This document shows positions 7,781-14,616 of a stretch of 14,616 nucleotides of DNA, piece by piece. The stretch's first letter is position 1. Each line of letters begins with the position of its first letter. Origin of the DNA: an uncultured Legionella sp. (GTDB taxonomy: Bacteria > Pseudomonadota > Gammaproteobacteria > Legionellales > Legionellaceae); the NCBI GenBank assembly GCA_903885895.1, contig CAISKC010000454.1, positions 1 to 14,616 of the forward strand, read 5' to 3'. Below the pieces are notes generated by a model that worked only from the letters and a program-made list of their open reading frames with translations, made no database searches and was not told the origin of the DNA. Position numbers and translations under genes: made by a program.

Positions 7781-7795
7781 TAATTCGCATTTTAG

Positions 7796-10291
7796 TTAAG
7801 AGTTTATTTGTCTGCACCCGGGTGTTGCTTCTGCGACCGGAACACGGAGTGTTGATGAGCTATCTGGTGTTGTTGCGCCAAACAGACCACTTTCAGTTCT
7901 TGATAGTATCCGAGCTTCAGCGTTTTGATAGGCTTTGTACAGCAGCTTAAAAGAGGCTGTATTTTGAAGTAATAAGGATAAAGGTTCGGGCGCGCCAGTG
8001 ACGTATAAAACGCCAACTTTATAAGTTATATAAGCTACTTCATCTGCAGAAGTACGGTATACTCTGCTTGCAATCAGACCGCGTAGACATAGTAAACGCA
8101 ATACTAGCTCAAGATCTTCCAGTACGACATGATCTGGAAATTGTGTCCACGCAAATAGGCCAGCGTGGATCAGTGTCAGAGCGATATATTGTTTATCAGG
8201 GAGTTTTTGCGCTTCTTTAGCACGTAGAATTAAATTATTTGTGATGTCTCGCATTTGCTCAATATTGGCGGTTGCTACCACTGTTTTACAAGCGTCGCAC
8301 AGAGTATCAATGATGGCAGATTCTTGTTTATATTCAGTTTTTTGTTCTTGCGAATTATTGCCATAAAATAGACAGGTGACAGATGTATTGCCCTGCTCAG
8401 GAGCATAGGATGCTAGGGTGCTCTCACATTCTATTTGATTACTCACCTTTCCAAAAATAGGTGTATTTGTGACGGCGATCCGTAAGTTAAAACTCGTTGT
8501 TGATAAAGAACGTGCAAGCCTGAAGAGGAGTAGTTCTATAGGTGCATGCATTGCAATTTCAGTAATGAGCTCTAATTCATTAGGTCGACAGCTGATAGTA
8601 AAATCCAAACTATCATTTATGTTTTCTCGAGATATGCGCATCGTTTCGTCTAAAGTCATGCTTCCAATACTAGCATGCCGAGTTTTTGGATGTTTTTTAT
8701 TGATTTGCTTTATGTTTTTAAAAGAAAGAGGCTTACAAGCTAGATCTACTTGCATGCCATGCTCAAATAATGCTCGTATGTATGGGAGTTTGGATGCATC
8801 ATTATAAAGTATAATGCAGGCTTCTAAGATATGGTATTGCACATTATTCACAACTAATTGAGTATCTTGCAGTGACGAGTAATGTTCTAAAAATAAACGA
8901 AATCCTTCCAGATTGTTACGATTATACAGGGTTACCAAAACACTTTCTAATAGGGTGACGTCGGCACGCTCTCTTTTGTAAGATATTAAGAACTCACATC
9001 TGAATTTTAAAATTTGGTTAAAATAAGGATCAGTCCTATCAAGAAAGCGGGCAGCCTGGCACAAGAGGATAGAATTTTGGCCTGTCTTATCATCTACAAT
9101 TGCACGTAACAACGTCCCATAATGTCCTAGTTTTTTGGATTGGGGCATCAAAGGCAACAGTGCTTCAAGCGCGGCGATATGTCCTAGTTCAATTTGTATT
9201 GAAAAATAGCTATCTATGGATAAAGCAGCAAAACCCAAACGCTCTTTTTGCTCTTCTATAAACGACGCATTCCTTGGATCTGTATTGAATAAAAGGCACC
9301 AGCATTCGAGTTCTAATTCTTCAAGTTTTTTCATAACATGGATAAATTGTTCGTAATTTGGCCTGCTCAACATGTCGGCTATGCTTAAATGATGCAGAAT
9401 ATCATCCACCATACGGTTGATAAGCGTTTGGGTTTGTTGGCGTACACGTTTAATTGGGCGCTGCGTAGATACTAATGCTTGAGATGAGGTGTTTGCTTGA
9501 GGCTCAATGTTTGCTTGAGAAATTTCTACAGGTATAGGATGCTGTTCCGGTGAACTATCTGGAGCTTTCAAAACAGAGAGAAATTTTTCATACTGAAGAA
9601 AACGCAAATCTTGCGTTTCGTCGTCATAGCGATTTAATTTTTTTATATCAAGAATAAGATCCTCAATATCCTGAATAAGCTGGGTATGCATTGTACCATC
9701 GTGCGAACCTGTTACAAGGTGGTCGGTTATTTGCGCATCAGTTTGTAGGGTTTGTAGAGATAGCTCACTGATTGCTTGTGTTTTAGATTTAATGATGTCT
9801 AAAAACAAGGTTTGAAATGGTAGCCAATGCGCTTTGATGGCTTCTTTGATATTAATGAACGAAGGACTGTCTTTGGGAAATAGTGTTTCTCTTTCACCTT
9901 CGAGCAACGTAATTCTAGTATGAATTTCTGTTCCATTTTGTCCAAAATAGACGCCAATTTTGAGAGTTTGTAAGCCGTACTGAAATAGTCCTCTATAGTG
10001 TGCTGCAGCGACCACTGCATCCCATTTGATAAACCACTCATCCAAAGTGAGATGTTCTTCTATGCATTCATGCTCAAGTAATGGCTGAGTTTGAGGCGCG
10101 TGGAATAAAAGGGCGGTGGTTTCGGAGTCTTTTCTTTGAATCAACTGACATTGATAAGGAGCATAAGTATTCTCATCCTGTTGTATCAGATCATGAGCAT
10201 AGAAAAATGCACCGTGATGACGTTCGCGGCTCTGGATTTTTTGCAAAACAACCGTAAAATCGGTTGCTGATGATTCTTCTTTCTGTTCCAT
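7796..10291 (-). CDS. Large protein of unknown function, 831 residues, mostly helical
   Basis: I do not recognise this protein. It has no signal peptide and no membrane segment. Residues 1-240 form a mixed region with several aromatic-rich stretches. Residues 242-285 are a Pro/Gln/Ser-rich linker with a degenerate six-residue repeat (SQANIE, PQANTS, SQALVS). Residues 286-520 are strongly helical, with segments that recall ankyrin or similar helix-turn-helix repeats, for example HIAALEALLPLM near 371-382 and YIRALFEHGMQVDLA near 504-518. The remaining C-terminal part is helical with ten or so cysteines scattered through the whole protein, and ends in a polar Ser/Thr-rich tail (about 795-831). 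Start ATG at 10291 follows a good promoter but has only a weak ribosome-binding site. In a Legionellales host the size, unknown fold, repeat-like helices and polar tail would fit a secreted effector; that is inference only, and no eukaryotic enzymatic motif is visible. Confidence 0.82.
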   Translation of the reverse strand: MEQKEESSATDFTVVLQKIQSRERHHGAFFYAHDLIQQDENTYAPYQCQLIQRKDSETTALLFHAPQTQPLLEHECIEEHLTLDEWFIKWDAVVAAAHYRGLFQYGLQTLKIGVYFGQNGTEIHTRITLLEGERETLFPKDSPSFINIKEAIKAHWLPFQTLFLDIIKSKTQAISELSLQTLQTDAQITDHLVTGSHDGTMHTQLIQDIEDLILDIKKLNRYDDETQDLRFLQYEKFLSVLKAPDSSPEQHPIPVEISQANIEPQANTSSQALVSTQRPIKRVRQQTQTLINRMVDDILHHLSIADMLSRPNYEQFIHVMKKLEELELECWCLLFNTDPRNASFIEEQKERLGFAALSIDSYFSIQIELGHIAALEALLPLMPQSKKLGHYGTLLRAIVDDKTGQNSILLCQAARFLDRTDPYFNQILKFRCEFLISYKRERADVTLLESVLVTLYNRNNLEGFRLFLEHYSSLQDTQLVVNNVQYHILEACIILYNDASKLPYIRALFEHGMQVDLACKPLSFKNIKQINKKHPKTRHASIGSMTLDETMRISRENINDSLDFTISCRPNELELITEIAMHAPIELLLFRLARSLSTTSFNLRIAVTNTPIFGKVSNQIECESTLASYAPEQGNTSVTCLFYGNNSQEQKTEYKQESAIIDTLCDACKTVVATANIEQMRDITNNLILRAKEAQKLPDKQYIALTLIHAGLFAWTQFPDHVVLEDLELVLRLLCLRGLIASRVYRTSADEVAYITYKVGVLYVTGAPEPLSLLLQNTASFKLLYKAYQNAEARILSRTESGLFGATTPDSSSTLRVPVAEATPGCRQINS
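9477..9530 (-). repeat. Degenerate 18-base tandem repeat (hexapeptide) inside the 831-residue gene
   Basis: On the plus strand GCTTGAG recurs at 9477, 9495 and 9513, exactly 18 bases apart, and two copies share the longer TGTTTGCTTGAG. In the protein this gives (S/P)QA(N/L)xx three times at residues 258-275, within a disordered linker. Such in-frame repeats can expand or shrink between strains. Confidence 0.6.
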
Positions 10292-10318
10292 GGGAGCTCG
10301 CGCATTAAGTTATGCTCT

Positions 10319-10347
10319 ATTATATCATCATAATGCCCTTTTTTAAA
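10319..10347 (-). promoter_or_regulatory. Promoter of the 831-residue gene
   Basis: A consensus -10 box TATAAT (10324-10319, minus strand) is preceded at 17 bases by TTTAAA (10347-10342), a four-of-six match to TTGACA. The start would lie near 10312, about 20 bases before the ATG. It is the best -10 box in the window and shows that the gene can be expressed separately from the aminotransferase-dehydrogenase gene upstream. No paired PmrA-type direct repeat was seen around it. Confidence 0.6.
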
Positions 10348-10369
10348 TCATTTTTTGCATGGTGAGTGC

Positions 10370-12325
10370 TTACGTTGTTTTCCAAATTTTCCGAATGCGT
10401 CGATTTAGAAAAGCAGGTAACCAGGCGTTTATACGTAATACCCAACGATTAAATGAATGAATCTGTAAGGTTTCTTTGCGTAGAAATACGCGCCAAGCTT
10501 GGCATGCAACATCTTGTGCTTGTTGATAGGGGAAATCCCCGCTTAATTTAAAATAGCGTAATGCGGTACGGCCTAAGCGTTTTTGCATGGGGGAGTGCAT
10601 TGGCGGGGCGACGTAAGTCGTGACGGTCATGTCAATAGGATGATTCAATTCGCGTGCTAAAACTTCCGTAAAACTCCACAGCGCTGCTTGGCTTGCTGCA
10701 TAGCCGGATAATAAAGGCCAACCACAGCGTCCTGTTGCGGAAACAATATTTAAAATACCGAGTGCTTGGGGTGCATGCAAGCGTGTTACGAATAATTGTA
10801 TCAACTGAAAAGCCGCAACGCAGTTGATTTGGAACATCTCAGTGATTTGTGTAACGGGTAAATGGATGAATTCGTCTGATTCAGCGATACCTGCGCAATT
10901 GATAAATGCAGTGTATAATCCGGGGGTTTTATTGAGTGTTGCTAGCAGGTTTTGCATGCTGCTTGGATCATTAAAATCAACTGCATGAATATGGATCGTG
11001 ACGGATGCGGTTTTTTTAATCTCTTGTTGTAATGCTTCGAGCTTTTGCTGATGTTTTCCAAGCAAAGTGAGATCATACCCTTGCGCTGCGAGATCTTTAG
11101 CAAAATAACTGCCTAAATGACCACTTGCTCCAGAAATCAAAATTGATTTTGATGGAAGCGCGGTTAAATCAGGACTGATCGGCGCAACATAAGCTGCACG
11201 CGAAGGTGTACTCAGTATTGAAAGTAAAGCATCTAACTCTTCGTTGGTGTTATAAACATGTGGGGAAATACGAATATATTGCTCACGCTGAGTCACGTGA
11301 ATCTTATGTTTTTTAAGCGCAGTCAGTAGGTGCTCTAAATCCATGCCCTTTGGGATATCGAATGCGACAATGCCTGCCTTGATATCATCTTTGGCGAAAG
11401 TATCGATGCTTTGATCATGCAAAGCTTGGGTCAGATATTGGGTATTGCTACGGATCTGTGCATAGACGGTTTCCCACCCGATATGGTCAAAATCACGTAA
11501 AGATTGATTCAAAGCAACGATGGGTAATACATCGGGTAATCCTGGTTCAAATCGCGTCATTTCACGCGAATATTCTAATTGTTTCAAAGAAAAATTTTCT
11601 GGATATTGGACCGATGTCCAACCCACTAATGGTACAGTTAATTGTTCCAACCATTCTTTACGTGCATAGACAAAGCCCGCTCCCACACTTCCCAGTAACC
11701 ATTTTTGTGCGCCGGATGCCACAAAGTCTGGTTGAATGGTTTGCACATCAAAAGGGATTGCGCCGATAGCTTGGATGGCATCAAAACAAGATAATATGCC
11801 TCGTTCCCGACAGAATTGAGCTATTTCTTGTAATTCATAGCAACGCCCCGTCAAGTAACTAACGGCTGAGATACTGATCAAACGTACGTTTGTAAGGTTC
11901 AGTGCTGCCAAAGTTTGTACCACAGGCACACCCGGCACCACATCAAATAATTCACATTGCACGCCTTTCTTGCTCAAGCTTTGCCAGATATAAATATTGG
12001 ATGGAAATTCATTTCTTGGCACTAAAACTTTGTCGCCAGGCTGAAAGGGTATCGCAGAGGCAATCAGACTTAGACCCGTAGAGGTATTTTGACAAAAAGC
12101 TATTTCGGAAGGGTGGGCATGAATCAGTTCAGCAATGCGGCGGCGTGTGTCTTCTAAGATCCCTAACCAGACATAAAAATGCTCGTTTAATGGACGCGCC
12201 ATATCCGTTGCGACAGATTGCATTTTCTGAATGCTGGCATAAGAAATGGGAGCTGTCGCGGCATGGTTGAGATAATTATCTCGTTCGGTAATCGGATAAT
12301 TTTTTCGAAGATTAAGGATGTTCAT
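10370..12325 (-). CDS. Fused class V aminotransferase-like / short-chain dehydrogenase, 651 residues
   Basis: Two enzyme domains are joined in one frame. Residues 1-371 are a fold-type I PLP enzyme of the class V aminotransferase/cysteine desulfurase group: N-terminal YLNHAATAP, Asp182 and Gln185 (FDAIQAIG) for the cofactor ring, and Lys208 (SGAQKWLLG) for the Schiff base. A linker of about 22 residues follows. Residues 393-651 are a short-chain dehydrogenase with a nucleotide-binding GASGHLG (399-405), NCAG at 476-479, Asn501, Ser529 and Tyr542. The lysine of YxxxK is Gln546 (codon CAA), so the usual N-S-Y-K tetrad is incomplete. The C-terminus has a basic amphipathic stretch (RWVLRINAWLPAFLNRR) that may touch membranes. 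The gene overlaps the YnbA-like phosphotransferase by 14 bases, so the two are co-translated and likely act in one pathway. Substrates are unknown; supply of an amino-alcohol head group is a hypothesis. Confidence 0.9.
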   Translation of the reverse strand: MNILNLRKNYPITERDNYLNHAATAPISYASIQKMQSVATDMARPLNEHFYVWLGILEDTRRRIAELIHAHPSEIAFCQNTSTGLSLIASAIPFQPGDKVLVPRNEFPSNIYIWQSLSKKGVQCELFDVVPGVPVVQTLAALNLTNVRLISISAVSYLTGRCYELQEIAQFCRERGILSCFDAIQAIGAIPFDVQTIQPDFVASGAQKWLLGSVGAGFVYARKEWLEQLTVPLVGWTSVQYPENFSLKQLEYSREMTRFEPGLPDVLPIVALNQSLRDFDHIGWETVYAQIRSNTQYLTQALHDQSIDTFAKDDIKAGIVAFDIPKGMDLEHLLTALKKHKIHVTQREQYIRISPHVYNTNEELDALLSILSTPSRAAYVAPISPDLTALPSKSILISGASGHLGSYFAKDLAAQGYDLTLLGKHQQKLEALQQEIKKTASVTIHIHAVDFNDPSSMQNLLATLNKTPGLYTAFINCAGIAESDEFIHLPVTQITEMFQINCVAAFQLIQLFVTRLHAPQALGILNIVSATGRCGWPLLSGYAASQAALWSFTEVLARELNHPIDMTVTTYVAPPMHSPMQKRLGRTALRYFKLSGDFPYQQAQDVACQAWRVFLRKETLQIHSFNRWVLRINAWLPAFLNRRIRKIWKTT

Positions 12326-12926
12326 GCGTGGGCTCGGTCAAGATACGCTGTGCGCGCAGGCTAATCGTTATGATACCACCTAACACGACCCACCATAAAA
12401 ATAGAGTTATAAAATCGACACCGAAAACATTCCAAAATTGCAGAAGAGAAAACACCATTAAAGCAACGATACGATCGGTTTGCCCAACTGGACCAACGCT
12501 TTGGATCTTTTTACCCCCAGCTAGGCCTAGTAAGCCAAGAAAGCTGGTAGCCCAACATAGAAGCAATGCCCAGATACCGAGATGCAGATGTTGCGGATTA
12601 GCCATTATAATCGCGCACATCAACATCAGATCGGCTGCTTCATGGGTTAGGCGATTTAATATCGTGCCATTAGGCGTTTGCTTATGATAGGTTTCGGCAA
12701 CTAATCCATCTAAAGTGCCAATGATCATACGTAAGAAAATACAAACGATCCCTACTAAATAGAACGCAGGCTGAGTCGGGGCCATTTTATAAATTAAGGC
12801 CGTTAAGAATCCCAGTGGAATCAAGAAGACACTGATAGTGTTGGGATTAATGTTTTTACAGAAAGGTAACAAGAATTCGAGTAGTTTTCTAAACGGGTAT
12901 TTCAGCTGATATAAACCAATTTCCAT
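12312..12926 (-). CDS. YnbA-like CDP-alcohol phosphatidyltransferase family membrane protein
   Basis: The 204-residue integral membrane protein belongs to the CDP-alcohol phosphotransferase family, which exchanges CMP on a CDP-lipid for an alcohol. The signature is recognisable at residues 70-95 but degenerate. The canonical D-xx-DG-xx-AR-x8-G-x3-D-x3-D reads G70, D73-G74, A77-E78, G87, N91 and H95, so only one of the four usual aspartates remains. As I recall it, E. coli YnbA also has Asn at the first and third positions, and the later segment GPVGQTDRIVAL (145-156) resembles its GPFGKSDRA, which supports a YnbA-type subfamily. Hydrophobic segments lie at about 32-47, 53-70, 99-109, 115-135, 151-165 and 170-190. 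The ATG at 12926 has a good GAGGA ribosome-binding site. It is the first gene of its operon and is divergent from a YnbB-like gene, the same partner as in the ynb operon. Confidence 0.88.
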   Translation of the reverse strand: MEIGLYQLKYPFRKLLEFLLPFCKNINPNTISVFLIPLGFLTALIYKMAPTQPAFYLVGIVCIFLRMIIGTLDGLVAETYHKQTPNGTILNRLTHEAADLMLMCAIIMANPQHLHLGIWALLLCWATSFLGLLGLAGGKKIQSVGPVGQTDRIVALMVFSLLQFWNVFGVDFITLFLWWVVLGGIITISLRAQRILTEPTHEHP

Positions 12927-12940
12927 CTTATCCTCACTAT

Positions 12941-12954
12941 GTTATGCTCATAAC
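12941..12954. promoter_or_regulatory. Palindrome in the divergent promoter region
   Basis: GTTATG and CATAAC form a perfect six-base inverted repeat around CT in the centre of the 41-base spacer between the two divergent lipid genes. It is a reasonable candidate operator acting on both sides. Clear -35/-10 pairs for either gene could not be fixed in so short a spacer; they may extend into the coding regions. Confidence 0.4.
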
Positions 12955-12967
12955 AAGTTGATTCTCC

Positions 12968-13852
12968 ATGATATTTATGATGATTGCAAGTTGGTTACAA
13001 TTACCGAATGCCACAGTTCTTCAATGTCTCGCTTTGCCCATCGTCATCTTACTGCTTGTTAGTATTTGGCTGCTTTTGGTCCATTATCAAAAACCGCAGA
13101 AGAATATTCGAGAGTTGGTCTTACGGGTTAAAACATTTTGGCTGATTGTGGGTTTGGTTGGCACATCGTTATTATTAAAACCGTCGTTGGCGATTATGTT
13201 CTGGGCTTATCTTGCGATCCCAATACAATATTATTTTATAGAAGTCGGTTCTTATTCCTTGATGGCTATTTTTATTCCCGTTTATGTATTTCTATTTTTA
13301 CCTTTTCGGATGGTTCTATTGAGTGAAACAGCTGGATTTCTGCGCTCGATCACTACTATTCATTGGGGTGTGATGATGATGGTATACAGTGTAAGCTGTA
13401 TTGCCGCGCTCTATCTTCTTGAACCTAGTAGCAATCCGGCTGGCAGTGGGGCAACTGGTTTGATTTTCTATTTGTTATTTTTGAATCAACTCAATGACGC
13501 AGCGCAGTTTTTCTTTGGAAAAAACTTTGGAAAACATAAAATCATCCCCAAAGTGAGTCCTAATAAAACAGTGGAGGGTTTCTTAGGTGGGGTTGCTACG
13601 AGCATCGGAGTTGCTGTGCTATTAGCGCCTTATCTGACCCCTTTATCTTTTTGGCATGCCGGTATATTGGGGGCAATCGTAGCTTGTTCAGGATTTATTG
13701 GTGATATTACGATGTCCGCTCTCAAGCGAGATTTGCAGATTAAAGATACTGGCAATCTCTTACCAGGTCATGGGGGATTATTGGATCGAATAGATAGTTT
13801 GGTCTTCGCTGCGCCTTTGTTCTTTCATTATATTCGTTATTTTTATTATTGA
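12968..13852 (+). CDS. YnbB/CdsA-like phosphatidate cytidylyltransferase
   Basis: The product would transfer CMP from CTP to a phosphatidate-like lipid, giving CDP-diacylglycerol in the inner membrane. The 294-residue polytopic protein contains the complete CdsA signature at residues 250-276: S-A-L-KR-x4-KD ... PGHGG-xx-DRID. Upstream it has LNDAAQFFFGKNFGKHK and KVSPNKTVEG (about 174-204). Eight or so hydrophobic segments precede the signature. From memory the sequence is closer to E. coli YnbB, which shares KVSPGKTLEG, GFCGDVVMSAIKRD and an RY-aromatic C-terminus, than to the housekeeping CdsA. Pairing with a YnbA-like gene supports this. The first ATG (12968) has no clear ribosome-binding site; in-frame ATGs at 12977 and 12980 are equally possible starts. 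It is the only gene of its transcript before a strong hairpin. Confidence 0.92.
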   Translation: MIFMMIASWLQLPNATVLQCLALPIVILLLVSIWLLLVHYQKPQKNIRELVLRVKTFWLIVGLVGTSLLLKPSLAIMFWAYLAIPIQYYFIEVGSYSLMAIFIPVYVFLFLPFRMVLLSETAGFLRSITTIHWGVMMMVYSVSCIAALYLLEPSSNPAGSGATGLIFYLLFLNQLNDAAQFFFGKNFGKHKIIPKVSPNKTVEGFLGGVATSIGVAVLLAPYLTPLSFWHAGILGAIVACSGFIGDITMSALKRDLQIKDTGNLLPGHGGLLDRIDSLVFAAPLFFHYIRYFYY

Positions 13853-13859
13853 TTTTTAA

Positions 13860-13891
13860 AGCGCCCTCTTCCTTTGAGGGCAGAGGGCGCT
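13860..13891 (+). terminator. Strong GC hairpin after the cytidylyltransferase gene
   Basis: Ten perfect pairs form between 13860-13869 (AGCGCCCTCT) and 13882-13891 (AGAGGGCGCT) around a 12-base loop, seven bases after the stop codon. The downstream bases are TCCTTC rather than a T-run, so it is not a classical intrinsic terminator; it may still slow polymerase or protect the 3' end. The loop contains a second GAGGGC, giving an alternative shorter hairpin (13863-13868 with 13876-13881). The following bases up to 14095 show no gene or convincing promoter. Confidence 0.5.
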
Positions 13892-14095
13892 CCTTCAAAC
13901 AATCTATCTTACAAAATGATCTTACAATTCCTTGATCAAAGCCACTGCCTTCCTCAATTTTAAACTGATGATCTAATGTTCGTGCGTATACTTTTGCATG
14001 GAAAAATGTACCAAAAGTAGGTCTGTGTAGCGTAAACTATGGTTTATTAGGGCGTAAAAACAAGACAGGTTAAAGATTATAAGGATTAGATTATT

Positions 14096-14616
14096 ATGTT
14101 ACATACGCCTAAAATAGGTATCGTTGGTGCAGGTATAGCGGGACTTGCTGCTGCACGAATACTTTCAGCCAATTTTGAGGTTACTGTTTTTGAAAAATCT
14201 CGTGGTCTGGGTGGTCGTCTATCAACGCGCTATGCCAGTCCATTTGAATTTGACCATGGGGTTCAGTCTTTTACGGCTGAAAGCGATTCTTTTGTTGAAC
14301 TCGTAAATGATATGCAGGTCGAAGGTATCGTCAAGACTTGGCAGGGTGGTTTTGTTCAAATATCAAACAAAAAAACATCCGAACTATTGAATGCTCAACG
14401 TGCGCGTTATGTTGGAGTTCCTAGAATGAATGCTGTGGGTAAATATCTTGCGCGTGATTTATCCATTTCATTAAATCACAGAGTGACTAAGCTTATTCGC
14501 GGTCATAATTTTTGGCAATTAGAGATTAATCAGTCTACGATTTCTGAAAAATTTGATTGGGTCATTTTTGCCATACCCCCGGAACAAGTAAGACCGCTGT
14601 TGCCGGCAGACAATCC
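14096..14616 (+). CDS. FAD/NAD(P)-binding oxidoreductase (renalase/amine-oxidase-like), 3' end beyond window
   Basis: Only the first 173 residues are present because the frame is open at the window edge. The N-terminus has a Rossmann dinucleotide-binding motif GxGxxG (IVGAGIAGLAAARIL, about residues 8-22), the acidic end of the second strand (VFEKS) and the GLGGRLSTR stretch, the GG-doublet typical of flavin amine oxidases and renalase-like proteins. The segment DHGVQSFTA and the later VIFAIPPEQ also fit this family, in which FAD is bound non-covalently. The ATG at 14096 is preceded by AAGGA with a rather long 10-base gap. Substrate cannot be inferred; no membrane or export signal is seen. 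It is on the same strand as the cytidylyltransferase gene but separated by 243 bases and a hairpin, so probably not in the same operon. Confidence 0.85.
   Translation, partial: MLHTPKIGIVGAGIAGLAAARILSANFEVTVFEKSRGLGGRLSTRYASPFEFDHGVQSFTAESDSFVELVNDMQVEGIVKTWQGGFVQISNKKTSELLNAQRARYVGVPRMNAVGKYLARDLSISLNHRVTKLIRGHNFWQLEINQSTISEKFDWVIFAIPPEQVRPLLPADN

Noticed and set aside
10292..10369. PmrA-type regulatory repeat upstream of the orphan gene
   Set aside because: Only one CTTAAT half-site is present; a properly spaced second copy is missing.
12328..12687. Plus-strand open frame of 119 codons
   Set aside because: Antisense to the YnbA-like gene, very rich in Arg, Pro and Ser as expected for a shadow frame.

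Overview
The window looks like a chromosomal segment of a low-to-moderate-GC gammaproteobacterium. The best guess is the Legionellales (Coxiella/Legionella relatives). This rests on the gene families (a 901-residue SecA that matches the E. coli protein in length and landmark positions, secA-mutT linkage, dapA followed by a BamC-like lipoprotein) and on a large unrecognised helical protein of the kind common in intracellular members of that order. The taxonomic call is inference.

Layout: almost everything up to position 12926 lies on the minus strand. Read in the direction of transcription from right to left, the order is: a YnbA-like CDP-alcohol phosphotransferase (12926-12312); a fused class V aminotransferase/short-chain dehydrogenase (12325-10370); an 831-residue protein of unknown function with its own promoter (10291-7796); secA (7709-5004); mutT, overlapping secA by 4 bases (5007-4612); dapA with its own promoter (4543-3659); a very short lipoprotein that resembles only the N-terminal, BamD-binding part of BamC (3558-3313); an AddB/RecB-like iron-sulfur nuclease protein (3320-798); an unrecognised 176-residue protein (749-219); and a tRNA-Gln(TTG) gene with a good promoter (98-24). 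On the plus strand are a YnbB/CdsA-like cytidylyltransferase (12968-13852), divergent from the YnbA-like gene across a 41-base spacer that contains a perfect palindrome, then a strong hairpin and the start of an FAD-dependent oxidoreductase cut by the window end.

How the genes work together: the central and left part is housekeeping (protein export, nucleotide-pool sanitation, lysine/peptidoglycan precursor synthesis, outer-membrane assembly, DNA repair, a tRNA). The right part holds the most unusual material. A cytidylyltransferase that would make a CDP-lipid, a CDP-alcohol phosphotransferase whose usual metal-binding aspartates are largely replaced, and a two-domain PLP/NAD(P) enzyme share one divergent control region. 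Together they look like a small pathway for a non-standard, possibly amino-containing, phospholipid head group. The 831-residue protein next to it may be lineage-specific.

Several starts are non-ATG: GTG for the nuclease and mutT, TTG for the small lipoprotein. They were chosen from overlap, ribosome-binding sites and signal-peptide fit. No CRISPR array, insertion sequence, transposase or phage gene was seen. No gene-free stretch exceeds 300 bases; the longest, 13853-14095, holds the hairpin and otherwise nothing I can assign.
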